From: Streptomyces albofaciens JCM 4342
Lineage (GTDB): Bacteria > Actinomycetota > Actinomycetes > Streptomycetales > Streptomycetaceae
Reading direction: 5' to 3'
Assembly: GCF_008634025.1 (NCBI RefSeq)
Contig: NZ_PDCM01000001.1
Span: 2,167,501-2,231,500 of the forward strand
Length of the DNA: 64,000 nt
Shown here piece after piece: positions 17,559 through 26,007 of this stretch; position 1 is the first letter of the stretch, and every line of letters begins with the position of its first letter. A model generated the notes under the pieces. It searched no databases and was not told the DNA's origin. It saw only the letters and a list, made by a program, of their open reading frames with translations. Both the position numbers and the translations under genes were made by a program.

Positions 17559-18869
17559 GTGAGGAGGAGAACACCAGCCGCACGGGCGGCGGCCACCCTG
17601 CTCGTGGCACTGATCGGAGGCATTGCCCCCATGGCTCCGGCCGGCGCCGCCCACGCCGCGGACGGGGAGGGCGTGACCTCGGCCCCTGAGGGGAACGGCG
17701 TCTGCACCTTCCCCATGAAGCAGCAGATCAAGGAACGCCCCTGGGCCCTGCAGCGCGTCGTCCTCGACCAGCTGTGGCAGGACACCAAGGGCCGGGACGC
17801 GCACGGTCGCCCGGTACGCGTCGCCGTCATCGACACCGGTGTTGACAACACTAACCCGCAGTTGAGCGACGCCGTCGATTCCAAGCACGGCTGGGACTTC
17901 CTGCACGACACCAAGGACAGCAGGAGCGGCACAGCGGGGGATCCGAAGACACCGACGGACGGCACGTACGACCCGGTGGGCCACGGCACCAAGGTCGCCG
18001 GCATCATCGCCGCCCGCCCCCGTGCGGGTACCGGCTTCGTCGGGCTCGCCCCCGAAGCCACGATCATCCCCTTCCGCCAGAACGACGAGAAGGGTACCGG
18101 CACCGCCGCCACCCTGGCCCAGGCCATCCGCAAGGCTATCGCCGCCGATGCGGACGTCATCAACATCTCCCAGGACACCACCAAGCCGCTGACCACCACC
18201 TCCGACCTGGCGGCTGCCGTCAAGGAAGCCCGGCACAAGAACATCGTCGTCGTCGCCTCGGCAGGCAACGACGGCCTCGACGGCCAGCTCAAGCAGACCT
18301 ACCCGGCCGCGTACGAAGGGGTGCTCGCCGTCGCCTCCTCCGACCGCAACAACGAGCGCGCCCCCTTCTCCCAGAGCGGCGACTTCATCGGCGTGGCAGC
18401 CCCTGGCGTGGACATGGTCTCCACCGTGCCCAAGGGCGGCCAGTGCGTGGACAACGGCACCAGCTTCTCCGCCCCCTACGCCGCCGGCGTCGCCGCCCTG
18501 CTGAAGGCCAAGCACCCGGACTGGAAGGAGCACCAGATCGTCGCCCAGATCGAGCAGACCGCCGAACGCACCGTCAACGGCAAGGACTCCTTCGTAGGCT
18601 GGGGCGTTGTCGACCCGGTACGCGCCCTCACCGACGACGCCCACCCCATCGACCGCCCGAGCGCGAACAACGGCCTGGCCAAGGCCACGCCCCCGGACCC
18701 CACCGCCTGGCCCGATGGCGAGAGCCCGGAGGAACGGATGGAGCGGTACGCGACGTACGGCCTGGGAGTGGGCGGCGTGGCGGTCGCTGTTATCGCGGGC
18801 GTGGCGGTCGTCTGGCGGGACATGCGCAAACGGGACATACGCGGGCGGGCCGCGCGCGTCAATGAGTAG
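17559..18869 (+). CDS. mycP: mycosin MycP, ESX-associated subtilisin-like protease (first copy)
   Basis: Membrane-anchored S8 protease of 436 residues. The true start is GTG 17559, behind GGGGAGA; the frame upstream is noise from eccB. After a signal peptide (to about AHAADG), the catalytic triad is Asp92 (VIDTGVD), His142 (GHGTKVAG) and Ser302 (NGTSFSAPYAAGVAALL), with the oxyanion Asn in SAGNDG. A C-terminal span (GVGGVAVAVIAGVAVVW) with basic residues anchors it. Mycosins stabilise the ESX pore and cleave selected substrates. This copy is operonic with eccB. Confidence 0.92.
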   Translation: MRRRTPAARAAATLLVALIGGIAPMAPAGAAHAADGEGVTSAPEGNGVCTFPMKQQIKERPWALQRVVLDQLWQDTKGRDAHGRPVRVAVIDTGVDNTNPQLSDAVDSKHGWDFLHDTKDSRSGTAGDPKTPTDGTYDPVGHGTKVAGIIAARPRAGTGFVGLAPEATIIPFRQNDEKGTGTAATLAQAIRKAIAADADVINISQDTTKPLTTTSDLAAAVKEARHKNIVVVASAGNDGLDGQLKQTYPAAYEGVLAVASSDRNNERAPFSQSGDFIGVAAPGVDMVSTVPKGGQCVDNGTSFSAPYAAGVAALLKAKHPDWKEHQIVAQIEQTAERTVNGKDSFVGWGVVDPVRALTDDAHPIDRPSANNGLAKATPPDPTAWPDGESPEERMERYATYGLGVGGVAVAVIAGVAVVWRDMRKRDIRGRAARVNE

Positions 18870-19063
18870 CCGTACTCATGCCGACGGGGTCTGAGCTCAT
18901 GAGTTCGATAGCGCGGGCAACTACTCTTGCTGTTACGACTTGCATGCAGTTGGGGCTTCCGAATGCGTGAGCGCAAAACGGGCGGTTGTTGTCAGAGGCG
19001 GTAGCTAGAGTGGCTCCCGACGTTGGTGACTTACGAGTAGCAGTTTCCGGGGAGGGACGCGCC

Positions 19064-19555
19064 ATGGGGGCTGACGCGACCACAGGTATGCGGGTCAACG
19101 GGGCGGCGCCGCAGGGCAAGAGCGCCGACCTGGCTGTCGAGGCCGAAACGCTGGCGAGCTTCAAGAAGCGGGTCGATGCCCTGCTGGAGCGTTTGCGGGC
19201 ATCGAACGCCGACCCCGGGACGCTCGGCCACCGCAGGATCGCTCCTGCTTCCTTCGGACAGGGGTTCGGCGAGGCGGAGGGGCTGGCCGCGGCGTACGAG
19301 AAGGTGCTGACCCAACTGGAGACTTTCTCCAAGGCGTTCGGCGACCAGATCGACACGCTGGGCATCGGCGCCCAGGTCGCCGAACACGGCTACGAGGCCA
19401 TCGACACCGGTGTGAAGGACCGCCTGGCGGCCATCCAGCGCCGCACCCAGGAGCTGTACAAGGCGCCGCGGCCGGAGCAGCAGCCCGCCGGTGCCGCCAG
19501 TCCTGCCACTTCGGGCAGGGGCGAAGGGCAGTCCGCGGGCGCCGACGGCATCTGA
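19064..19555 (+). CDS. ESX-locus helical protein, WXG-superfamily-like
   Basis: 163 residues from ATG 19064 behind GGGGAGGGA. It is rich in long amphipathic helices (ETLASFKKRVDALLERLRAS; AAAYEKVLTQLETFSKAFGDQIDTLG) and ends in a flexible Pro/Gly/Ala tail. There is no WXG turn and no catalytic motif. Lying between the two mycosins, 24 bases before a WXG-bearing protein, it is probably a secreted partner or chaperone-like component of that protein. The family is not recognised. Confidence 0.7.
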   Translation: MGADATTGMRVNGAAPQGKSADLAVEAETLASFKKRVDALLERLRASNADPGTLGHRRIAPASFGQGFGEAEGLAAAYEKVLTQLETFSKAFGDQIDTLGIGAQVAEHGYEAIDTGVKDRLAAIQRRTQELYKAPRPEQQPAGAASPATSGRGEGQSAGADGI

Positions 19556-19578
19556 CGCGAGGGGGAAGAGAAAGAGAG

Positions 19579-21261
19579 ATGGCGGGGAACTCCAGCTGGC
19601 ACGGCTGCACCAACTTCGAGAACGCAACGCACCAGTCCCTGTACGCCATGGTGGCCGACGGGGACCACATGGAGATCGGGTACAAGGGCACCTGCCTTGC
19701 CGACGCCGGCAAGGAGATCGAACGGATCGCCACAGAGCTCAAGGCGCACATCGAGCAGGTGCAGTGGGAAGGCGAGGGTGCTGAAGCCTTCCGCGAGTGG
19801 GGCCATGACACCGTCAAGGAGAGCCACAAGCTGGCCCGCTTTGCCACCAACACCGGAGATGCCCTGACAGACGCCGCGGGCGCCCTGGGATCGGCCAAGC
19901 TGATGCCCGCACCGAAGGGCAACTTCGTCGAGCTGAACGGCGGAGCGCATACTCCGGCGGGTGGTGCGACGGACGCGCTCGTCATGAAGGACCCGGAGCG
20001 CGAGGAGGCCGTAGCCGCGATGAACCGGTTGGCCTCCTACTACCGCACGGCCCAGGCCAAGATCGAGAGCCAGGAACCGCCGAACTTCAGGCCGGCATCG
20101 GGGTTCGTACCGGATCCCCCTAAGAGCCGCCGTTTTGCGGCGGGTTTCGAAATTGTGGACCAGCCGACGGGTAGTGGTCCCGTGAACGGCGCGGGCGGTG
20201 CAGGGACGATTTCTTCAACGGGCAGCAGCAGTGGTGAGCCGCACGTAGGGGCCTCCAGTGCGTCCGTTGGTGGCGTGCGGCAGGACACGCAGGTGGGTAC
20301 GGCTGTTAACTCCACTGCGCCGGTACTGCTGCCCGATGCGACGTCGCCGCAGGGCGGCACCGTTCCGGCCCACCCCGGGAGCTCTGGAAACCCCCCTGGC
20401 CCTGTCGTACCTGGACCGTCGACCATCCCTGGGACGGTGAAGACCCCTTCGGATCGCGGAAGTACGACACGAGGCCCGCAGTCGAATGTCGCTCGGCCCG
20501 GCATGGTGGAGAAGCTGCCCCGTAGGGCTGAAGGAGACGGCATCGTCGGCGGGACCACGCAACGTGGCGGGACCGCAACCGGACGTCCCGGGGTGTCCGG
20601 CGGGAAGGTCATGGGAGAGGAACGAGGTGTGCTCCCGTCCAGGCCGGTGGGCTCTGGAGGCAACCCTCCCGCCGCCGGCAGTACGGCGACCGGTGGTGGT
20701 ACGGGAAGCTCTGGTCAGCGACCGGTTCTCCCTCGCGGAGAGTCTGTCAGCGCGCCCCGAGGCCTGGTCATGGGCGAGGACCGTGGTGCGATGGCACGTG
20801 GCTATCCGGGAAGAACGAGCAGTGGCGTGAGCCAGGGTGTTCCCGGACCTCGCTGGGCATACGAACCTGGCGGCACTGTGGGAGCTGCACCCGGTGGACC
20901 GGTGGTGGGCGGCGAGCAGCGCCCCGGGGAGCACGGCTCCGTGATGGGCCGGAGCGGTGCGGGAGGCACCGTTGAAGGCCATGCTCCCGGTATACCGTCC
21001 GGGGCGGGCCGGGGCGCGGCCTCCGATCTGGGACGAGCGGTCGGACGAGCACAGGTACCGCGTGGCGGGGCGGCGGACTTCACGCCTGGTGGATCTGGCC
21101 TGGCACGGAGTAACGCCTCCAGCGGCATGCACCCTGTGCCGGGTGCGCCGTCGTTCTCCCGGGGGCGGCGTGGTTCCGCCCAGCGACCGGACTATCTCCA
21201 CGAAGACAGCGAGACGTGGACGGCACAGCACGATTCGGTTGTGCCGCCGGTGATCGAATAG
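19579..21261 (+). CDS. long WXG-domain protein with Gly/Pro-rich tail, candidate ESX substrate
   Basis: 560 residues. The N-terminal 170 residues are helical with a WEG turn at 63-65 (VQWEGEGAEAF), as in WXG100/PPE-type substrates. From about residue 175 the protein is low-complexity Gly/Pro/Ser/Thr, with recurring words (VMGEERGVL, VMGEDRGAM, VMGRSGAG; GGEQRPGEHG). It ends in an aromatic/acidic tip (RPDYLHEDSETWTAQHD). No signal peptide is present. The layout recalls mycobacterial PPE and EspB proteins, which leave the cell through ESX and may be trimmed by mycosins. A mycosin gene follows directly. Confidence 0.75.
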   Translation: MAGNSSWHGCTNFENATHQSLYAMVADGDHMEIGYKGTCLADAGKEIERIATELKAHIEQVQWEGEGAEAFREWGHDTVKESHKLARFATNTGDALTDAAGALGSAKLMPAPKGNFVELNGGAHTPAGGATDALVMKDPEREEAVAAMNRLASYYRTAQAKIESQEPPNFRPASGFVPDPPKSRRFAAGFEIVDQPTGSGPVNGAGGAGTISSTGSSSGEPHVGASSASVGGVRQDTQVGTAVNSTAPVLLPDATSPQGGTVPAHPGSSGNPPGPVVPGPSTIPGTVKTPSDRGSTTRGPQSNVARPGMVEKLPRRAEGDGIVGGTTQRGGTATGRPGVSGGKVMGEERGVLPSRPVGSGGNPPAAGSTATGGGTGSSGQRPVLPRGESVSAPRGLVMGEDRGAMARGYPGRTSSGVSQGVPGPRWAYEPGGTVGAAPGGPVVGGEQRPGEHGSVMGRSGAGGTVEGHAPGIPSGAGRGAASDLGRAVGRAQVPRGGAADFTPGGSGLARSNASSGMHPVPGAPSFSRGRRGSAQRPDYLHEDSETWTAQHDSVVPPVIE

Positions 21262-21301
21262 GGCCGTCGTGGTTGTGCAAGGGATAGGAGGACGCAGCAC
21301 T

Positions 21302-22501
21302 GTGACTCGTGCGGCAATTTGCGTGCGGCGGAGGAAACAGCTCCGGCTGGCTGTGCTCGTCTCCCTCTCGGCCCTGTGTACGGGATTGCTCGCACCAACA
21401 GCTGTTGCGGATGACATGAGGTCACGCCAGTGGCATCTGGATGCGATGCAAGCCGAACGCATGTGGCAGCTGAGCACTGGACAAGGCGTCACCGTTGCCG
21501 TGATCGACAGCGGCGTCGACAGCTCCGTACCCGAGCTGCGTGGCCAGCTGCTGCCGGGCAAGGACTTCACGGGCCAAGGTCGCGGCGTCAACCACGATGA
21601 TGAAGGCCATGGCACGAGCATGGCGGTGATCATCGCTGGCCGACGGAGCGGAAACGGTCCTTGGGGCCTGGCGCCGGGCTCGAAGATCCTTCCCATCAAG
21701 AGCATTGACGGGAACTGGGCTGTCAGCATGGCCGAATCCATCCGCTACGCGGCGGATCAGGGTGCGAAGGTCATCAACATCTCCCAGGGCGGATCGGTCA
21801 GCGACGGAAACAGGGCTGTCCTGCAACCGGCGGTTGACTACGCGAACAAGAAGGGGAGCTTGATCTTCGCGGGCACGGGAAATAGCGGAGAAGAGGGGAA
21901 CGCTCCTGCCTATCCTGCAAGCCTCCCCGGGGTTGTCGGAATCGGGGCTGTGGACAAGTCCCTGAAAGTGGCAAAATTCTCAACCTATGGGCCGCAGGTA
22001 GCGCTAGCGGCACCTGGTGTCCGCATCCCCGCACGCTGTACCACGGAACTCCGGCACTGCGTTGAGGACGGAACCAGTGATGCCACAGCCATCGCCTCAG
22101 CCTCGGCGGCATTGATCTGGTCCAGTCATCCGGACTGGACCAACAACCAGGTTCTACGGGTCATGATGGAGACCGCCGGTAAGCCGGAGGGCGGCAAGGT
22201 CCCGAGCACGTATCTCGGCTATGGGATCGTCCGCCCACGCAAGGTCTTGCTGGACAAGGAGGGCAATCCCGGCCCCGCTGACGTCAACCCGCTGCTCGCC
22301 GTCCGCGAGACTGCCGCGCCGTCCACGGAGCCGCAACCAGAGCGCAGCAAGAACAGCGCTGGCGCGGTGCGGAAGCAGACGCGTCAGGTGGATGGCGACG
22401 GCTCCACGACCTGGCCGGTCATCGCCGGAGTCGGCGCCGCGGTCCTGGTTCTCATCGGTGGTGGCTTTGCGGTGGCCCGGCGTCGGCAAAAGCAACAATA
22501 A
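21302..22501 (+). CDS. mycP: second mycosin (subtilisin-like S8 protease)
   Basis: 399 residues from GTG 21302, set by AGGAGGA at 21286-21292 (the frame opens earlier, at GTG 21269). Signal peptide to about APTAVADD, then the triad Asp69 (VIDSGVD), His103 (EGHGTSMA) and Ser259 (EDGTSDATAIASASAALIW). The Ser block differs from the first copy, which has the more usual GTSFSAP. A C-terminal span (VIAGVGAAVLVLIGGGFAVA) ends in RRRQKQQ. It follows the long WXG protein by 40 bases, suggesting it processes or serves that product. Paralogue of the 17559 gene. Confidence 0.9.
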   Translation: MTRAAICVRRRKQLRLAVLVSLSALCTGLLAPTAVADDMRSRQWHLDAMQAERMWQLSTGQGVTVAVIDSGVDSSVPELRGQLLPGKDFTGQGRGVNHDDEGHGTSMAVIIAGRRSGNGPWGLAPGSKILPIKSIDGNWAVSMAESIRYAADQGAKVINISQGGSVSDGNRAVLQPAVDYANKKGSLIFAGTGNSGEEGNAPAYPASLPGVVGIGAVDKSLKVAKFSTYGPQVALAAPGVRIPARCTTELRHCVEDGTSDATAIASASAALIWSSHPDWTNNQVLRVMMETAGKPEGGKVPSTYLGYGIVRPRKVLLDKEGNPGPADVNPLLAVRETAAPSTEPQPERSKNSAGAVRKQTRQVDGDGSTTWPVIAGVGAAVLVLIGGGFAVARRRQKQQ

Positions 22502-22647
22502 CTTCAAGAAAGGGAATCGAGGCTGCGGTCGCTTGTTGAGAGAGCGGCTGGATAGTCGGGCCGCATCTAGAGGATGCGAATGTCAACCGAATCCGAGGAG
22601 CGAACGATACCTCGGATTGATAACTCACTCCTGGGGGAAGGCGGATC

Positions 22648-23010
22648 ATGGCAGGGAACACCGCGCTTACATATGCGGAAATCGAGAAGCTCAAGAGCGA
22701 GATCCAGAGCGGCAGCCAGTCGATGTCGGCGCAGCTGCGGACGCTGGTGAACGCCATCGCGGCCGTTGAGACCGCGTGGACGGGACAGGGTGCGAGTGCC
22801 TTCCGGCAGGCACAGAACGCGCTCAACGAGGACCACGCCGCGCTGCGCCGCATGCTCGACGGCATCAACGACGCCGTCGCCCGCACCAGCGTCACCAGCG
22901 ACGCCAATGACTCCGAGGTGCTGTCCAGCTTCCGGAGCATCGACGTGAACGGGGGCGCGCCGGGTGGTCACCTCGCCCCCGGCTCTGCCAGCGGCATCAG
23001 CAACTACTAG
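22648..23010 (+). CDS. WXG100-family ESX substrate (EsxA-like)
   Basis: 120 residues: helix, W44-T-G46 turn (ETAWTGQGASAF), helix, then an extended Gly-rich tail unusual for the roughly 100-residue family. WXG100 proteins are exported as helical-hairpin dimers through EccC-driven ESX pores. The tail (EVLSSFRSIDVNGGAPGG) lacks an obvious YxxxD/E signal. Start ATG 22648 has GGGGGAAGGCGG upstream. It is followed 81 bases on by a second WXG100 gene, the usual esxA/esxB pairing. Confidence 0.88.
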   Translation: MAGNTALTYAEIEKLKSEIQSGSQSMSAQLRTLVNAIAAVETAWTGQGASAFRQAQNALNEDHAALRRMLDGINDAVARTSVTSDANDSEVLSSFRSIDVNGGAPGGHLAPGSASGISNY

Positions 23011-23091
23011 CCACTGCCGTAGAGCTGGGGCATGGCTCCCGGCGGGCACATCACGACCACCGAGTAACAACTCCGATAAGTGGGGGAGAGT

Positions 23092-23388
23092 ATGGCCGGC
23101 GACCAGAACCTTCGGGTTACATATGGCGCTCTGGAACAGACCGCCGCCGATATTGAGCGGGCAGCAAAGGAATTGCAGGCCGAGCTCGACAAGATCTGGG
23201 GCGCGGTCAAGCGCGTCTCTGATTCCTGGGAGGGCGAGGCACACCAGGCATTCCAGGCTGCGGAGCGGCAGTGGAACTCCCGGGCGAGCCACATCCAGAG
23301 CACCTTGCAGCAGGTGTCCACTAAGATCCGCGCGGGCAGCGCGGACTACCAGGCGACAGACCGTCGGGCTGCTGGTTTCTTCCACTAG
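23092..23388 (+). CDS. WXG100-family ESX substrate (EsxB-like)
   Basis: 98 residues from ATG 23092 (GGGGGAGAG site; the ATG-like start at 23080 lacks one). Helix-turn-helix with W46-E-G48 (SDSWEGEAHQAF). Near the C-terminus, YQATDRRAAGFFH gives a YxxxD (Y-Q-A-T-D) export signal of the kind read by EccC. This makes it the likely signal-bearing half of a heterodimer with the preceding WXG protein. Confidence 0.9.
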   Translation: MAGDQNLRVTYGALEQTAADIERAAKELQAELDKIWGAVKRVSDSWEGEAHQAFQAAERQWNSRASHIQSTLQQVSTKIRAGSADYQATDRRAAGFFH

Positions 23389-23729
23389 CAACGACGGATG
23401 GCATGGATTTGGGGTGGGCGCGCATCGGACGCGCGTCCACCCCACGTCATTCTGGATATGCGGTGTGGGCGTCGGCTACCTGCAGGCAAAGGAGAGTAAA
23501 CGTGATCGCGCACGGAGATGGGCGTAGTGCCGCGTTGGGCCTCGTCTGAGTTCTGCCGGTCGTGACTCCGCCTCTGGCGAGGTCCGCCGACGCGATCAAG
23601 TTGAGGCACGTCAGCCAGACTGAGTATGTGTACTCAGGTGGTGTAGGGAGCGGTACTTGTGACGGGGCGCGCTGTCATGTGTAGCGTCGATCCTGCTTGC
23701 AGCAGGGCCGTGCGGGTTGGGGAGGGTGA
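23389..23729. other. intergenic region between esxB and the effector-like genes
   Basis: It holds a terminator hairpin (23411-23443) and a 15-codon open frame with a strong AGGAGAG ribosome site (GTG 23502 to TGA 23549). It also holds a candidate promoter, TTGTGA (23657-23662) with TAGCGT (23682-23687), 19 bases apart, serving the gene at 23730. No other gene is visible. Confidence 0.45.
23411..23443 (+). terminator. hairpin after the esxAB pair
   Basis: GGGGTGGGCGCGC pairs with GCGCGTCCACCCC across a short loop, with one weak position. It begins 22 bases after the esxB-like stop codon and would end the substrate transcript ahead of the next promoter. Confidence 0.55.
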
Positions 23730-24194
23730 ATGGAATTCCTGGAGGAGTGGGACCAGCTGGTCAAGGCGGCGCAGTACGGGTCGGGAGGTGCGGCTCAAGA
23801 CTCTGGCCACGATGCCCGGATGACGCTCGCCTCGACGCAGGCGAGGGGAAGCGGTGGTGGCAGCGGATCTCCCGACCTGAAAGCGAGTCAGGGGCCCTGG
23901 ACTGCTGCCTCCGGTGTAGCGACTGCCTTGCAGGCGAGTACAGGTTCCGCAGCAACCAGGCTCAGTGCTGCGCATGAGGGTGTCACGTGGGGGCTCGAAG
24001 GGTTCATGACTCCAGCGGTCCTTAACGAGGTGCGTACCACGTGGAGCGATCGGCTCGCGGACGTTAAGGCCGAGTGCCACCGGCTTGAGGGCGCGCTCAG
24101 GGCGGCGGGCAAGGAGTTCGGCGAGGTCGACGCGAGAGTGGCGCACTCATTTACGAAGCAGCAGGGTCGCGGCGACTCGCGGGCGGGGCGGTGA
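23730..24194 (+). CDS. small helical ESX-locus protein
   Basis: 154 residues from ATG 23730 behind GGGGAGGG. Two helical parts flank a Gly/Ser linker (ARGSGGGSGSPDL). The second half (TRLSAAHEGVTWGLEGF...WSDRLADVKAECHRLEGALRAAG) looks like a WXG-superfamily hairpin. It ends just ahead of the hydrolase gene. By position and shape it resembles the small helical partners that pair with LXG or WXG effector N-termini during ESX export. No named family is recognised. Confidence 0.7.
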   Translation: MEFLEEWDQLVKAAQYGSGGAAQDSGHDARMTLASTQARGSGGGSGSPDLKASQGPWTAASGVATALQASTGSAATRLSAAHEGVTWGLEGFMTPAVLNEVRTTWSDRLADVKAECHRLEGALRAAGKEFGEVDARVAHSFTKQQGRGDSRAGR

Positions 24195-24201
24195 CGGCCC
24201 G

Positions 24202-26007
24202 GTGATTACCTGGCAGCAGCTGCGGGACTTCAAGGCCCAGGAATACAAGGACGCAGCCGACGGCTGGGGAGAGGTCAGCAGCCGCGCGAGAGCCGCCAAG
24301 GACAGGGTCGACAACGAGATGCTCGCGAAGCTCCGTGACACCCAGTCCGGTGACACGGCCCGTGACGCGCTCGGCGACCTGGAGCGGCTGAGCCGCAACT
24401 TTCAGTACATCCATGCCGAGTGCGGTCTGGTCCGTACCGCGCTGAACGGCTTCGCTTCGGAACTCGCCGGCCCGCAGAGGAAGCTCAAGAGCGCTTTGGA
24501 TGAGGCGCAGCAGCTTGGCTTCACAGTGAATCCGAACGGCTCGGTCCAGTACCCGGCTTCGGTCCCCTTCGCCGCTGAGACGAGTGGTACTGCAACGCCT
24601 GGTGCCCCCATCCCGTTCCTCCCCGGCAAGGCAGAGGGGGGCACCAACCTCAACAAGGGCAGAGCAGAGGACATCGCCGAGCGCATCGCCGCTGCGGTGC
24701 GTGATGCGGTCGAGGTGGACTGGCGCTATCGGTCGGTCTTGGCCAAACTCAAGGCGGCCCGGGGGCTGAAGGTCGACGATGCTGTCTGGGCCGACGCAGG
24801 TCAGGACCTCAAGGATGTGCGGAAGGCCGCAGGCGGCTACCTCAAAGAGGGCGATATCCCCAAGGGCAAGTCGCCCGCTGACAACAAGAAGTGGTGGGAG
24901 AGCCTCAATCAGGAACAGCGCGACGAGTACACCGCGCTTTACCCGGCGAGTGTAGGACGGTTGGACGGTCTCCCGTCCACAGTGCGCGACGAGGCGAACC
25001 GCATTGTACTAGCGGAGACGCATGGCACCACGCAGCTGCAGTTGAACAACTGGCTGGAGAAGGAGCCCCAGCGGTATCGACCCTACATCAGCCCCTACGG
25101 GGGATACCAGGTGAAGGGTGCGATGGTTGAAACTGAGGAGTGGAAGAAGTGGAACGAGAAGAAGGAGGAACTTAAGGGTCGCCTCACAGGTATGGAGGAT
25201 GTTCAGAAGCGCTTCGAAGTCTCCGGTGGACGCCCACCGGCATATCTGCTTGGATTCGACAACAACAACCTGGGCCACGCCATCGTGTCGATAGGGAACC
25301 CGGACACTGCGGACAATGTGGTGACGTTCGTACCCGGGACAGGTGCCAAGCTGAGTTCTGTCCTCGATAATATTGAAAGGGCTGAGTCGCTACAGCAGAA
25401 GGCGGAAATCGTCGATCCCGCGCACAAGACGGCGTCGATTCTCTGGCAAGGCTACGACGCCCCACAGGATATCGTCGGCGACGCGATGGATCCGAAGTTC
25501 GCCGACGAAGCGCGAGGGCCCCTGAGGAACTTCCTCACCGGGATTGAAACGGCCCATGGCGGAAACGTGAATTCGACGGTCCTGGGACACAGCTACGGAA
25601 CACTCGTCGCCGGGGAGACCATGCGTGATAACCCCGATCTGCCAGTGGACAATGCCATCCTTGTGGGCAGTCCCGGCGTAGGCGTGGACCATGCGAAGGA
25701 CCTGAACATTCCGCCTGATCGCGTGTGGGCAGCTACTGCAAAGAACGACCTCATCAATCTCGCTCCGCCGCAGGCCGGGGAACTGTCGATCCTGAATCCT
25801 ATGGCGTACAAGCGTCTCTTCGACGACCATTCGATCCTCTATGGAACCGACCCTACAACGGACGACTTTGGTGGACGCACGTTCAAGGTGCCGGACGGCA
25901 AGGCCCCTGGGGCGGACGGCTTCATGCCTGCTCACTCGCAGTATTGGGATAACGAGCCTCTCAAGGAGTTGGCCAAAATTGTGACCGGAAGGCAAGGGCG
26001 CTCGTGA
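24202..26007 (+). CDS. candidate ESX effector: helical N-terminus plus alpha/beta hydrolase (DUF1023-like)
   Basis: About 601 residues from GTG 24202. Residues 1-100 are helical (WQQLRDFKAQEYKDAADGWGEV...), like an LXG/WXG export domain. The C-terminal third is an alpha/beta-hydrolase of the DUF1023 type with the nucleophile elbow GHSYG (Ser464) and later SPGVGVDHAKDL and HSQYW (likely His). The substrate is unknown; DUF1023 members are esterase or lipase-like. It has no Sec signal. It is coupled by GTGA overlap to the following lipoprotein and preceded by a small helical partner, a layout expected of a secreted effector module. Confidence 0.75.
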   Translation: MITWQQLRDFKAQEYKDAADGWGEVSSRARAAKDRVDNEMLAKLRDTQSGDTARDALGDLERLSRNFQYIHAECGLVRTALNGFASELAGPQRKLKSALDEAQQLGFTVNPNGSVQYPASVPFAAETSGTATPGAPIPFLPGKAEGGTNLNKGRAEDIAERIAAAVRDAVEVDWRYRSVLAKLKAARGLKVDDAVWADAGQDLKDVRKAAGGYLKEGDIPKGKSPADNKKWWESLNQEQRDEYTALYPASVGRLDGLPSTVRDEANRIVLAETHGTTQLQLNNWLEKEPQRYRPYISPYGGYQVKGAMVETEEWKKWNEKKEELKGRLTGMEDVQKRFEVSGGRPPAYLLGFDNNNLGHAIVSIGNPDTADNVVTFVPGTGAKLSSVLDNIERAESLQQKAEIVDPAHKTASILWQGYDAPQDIVGDAMDPKFADEARGPLRNFLTGIETAHGGNVNSTVLGHSYGTLVAGETMRDNPDLPVDNAILVGSPGVGVDHAKDLNIPPDRVWAATAKNDLINLAPPQAGELSILNPMAYKRLFDDHSILYGTDPTTDDFGGRTFKVPDGKAPGADGFMPAHSQYWDNEPLKELAKIVTGRQGRS

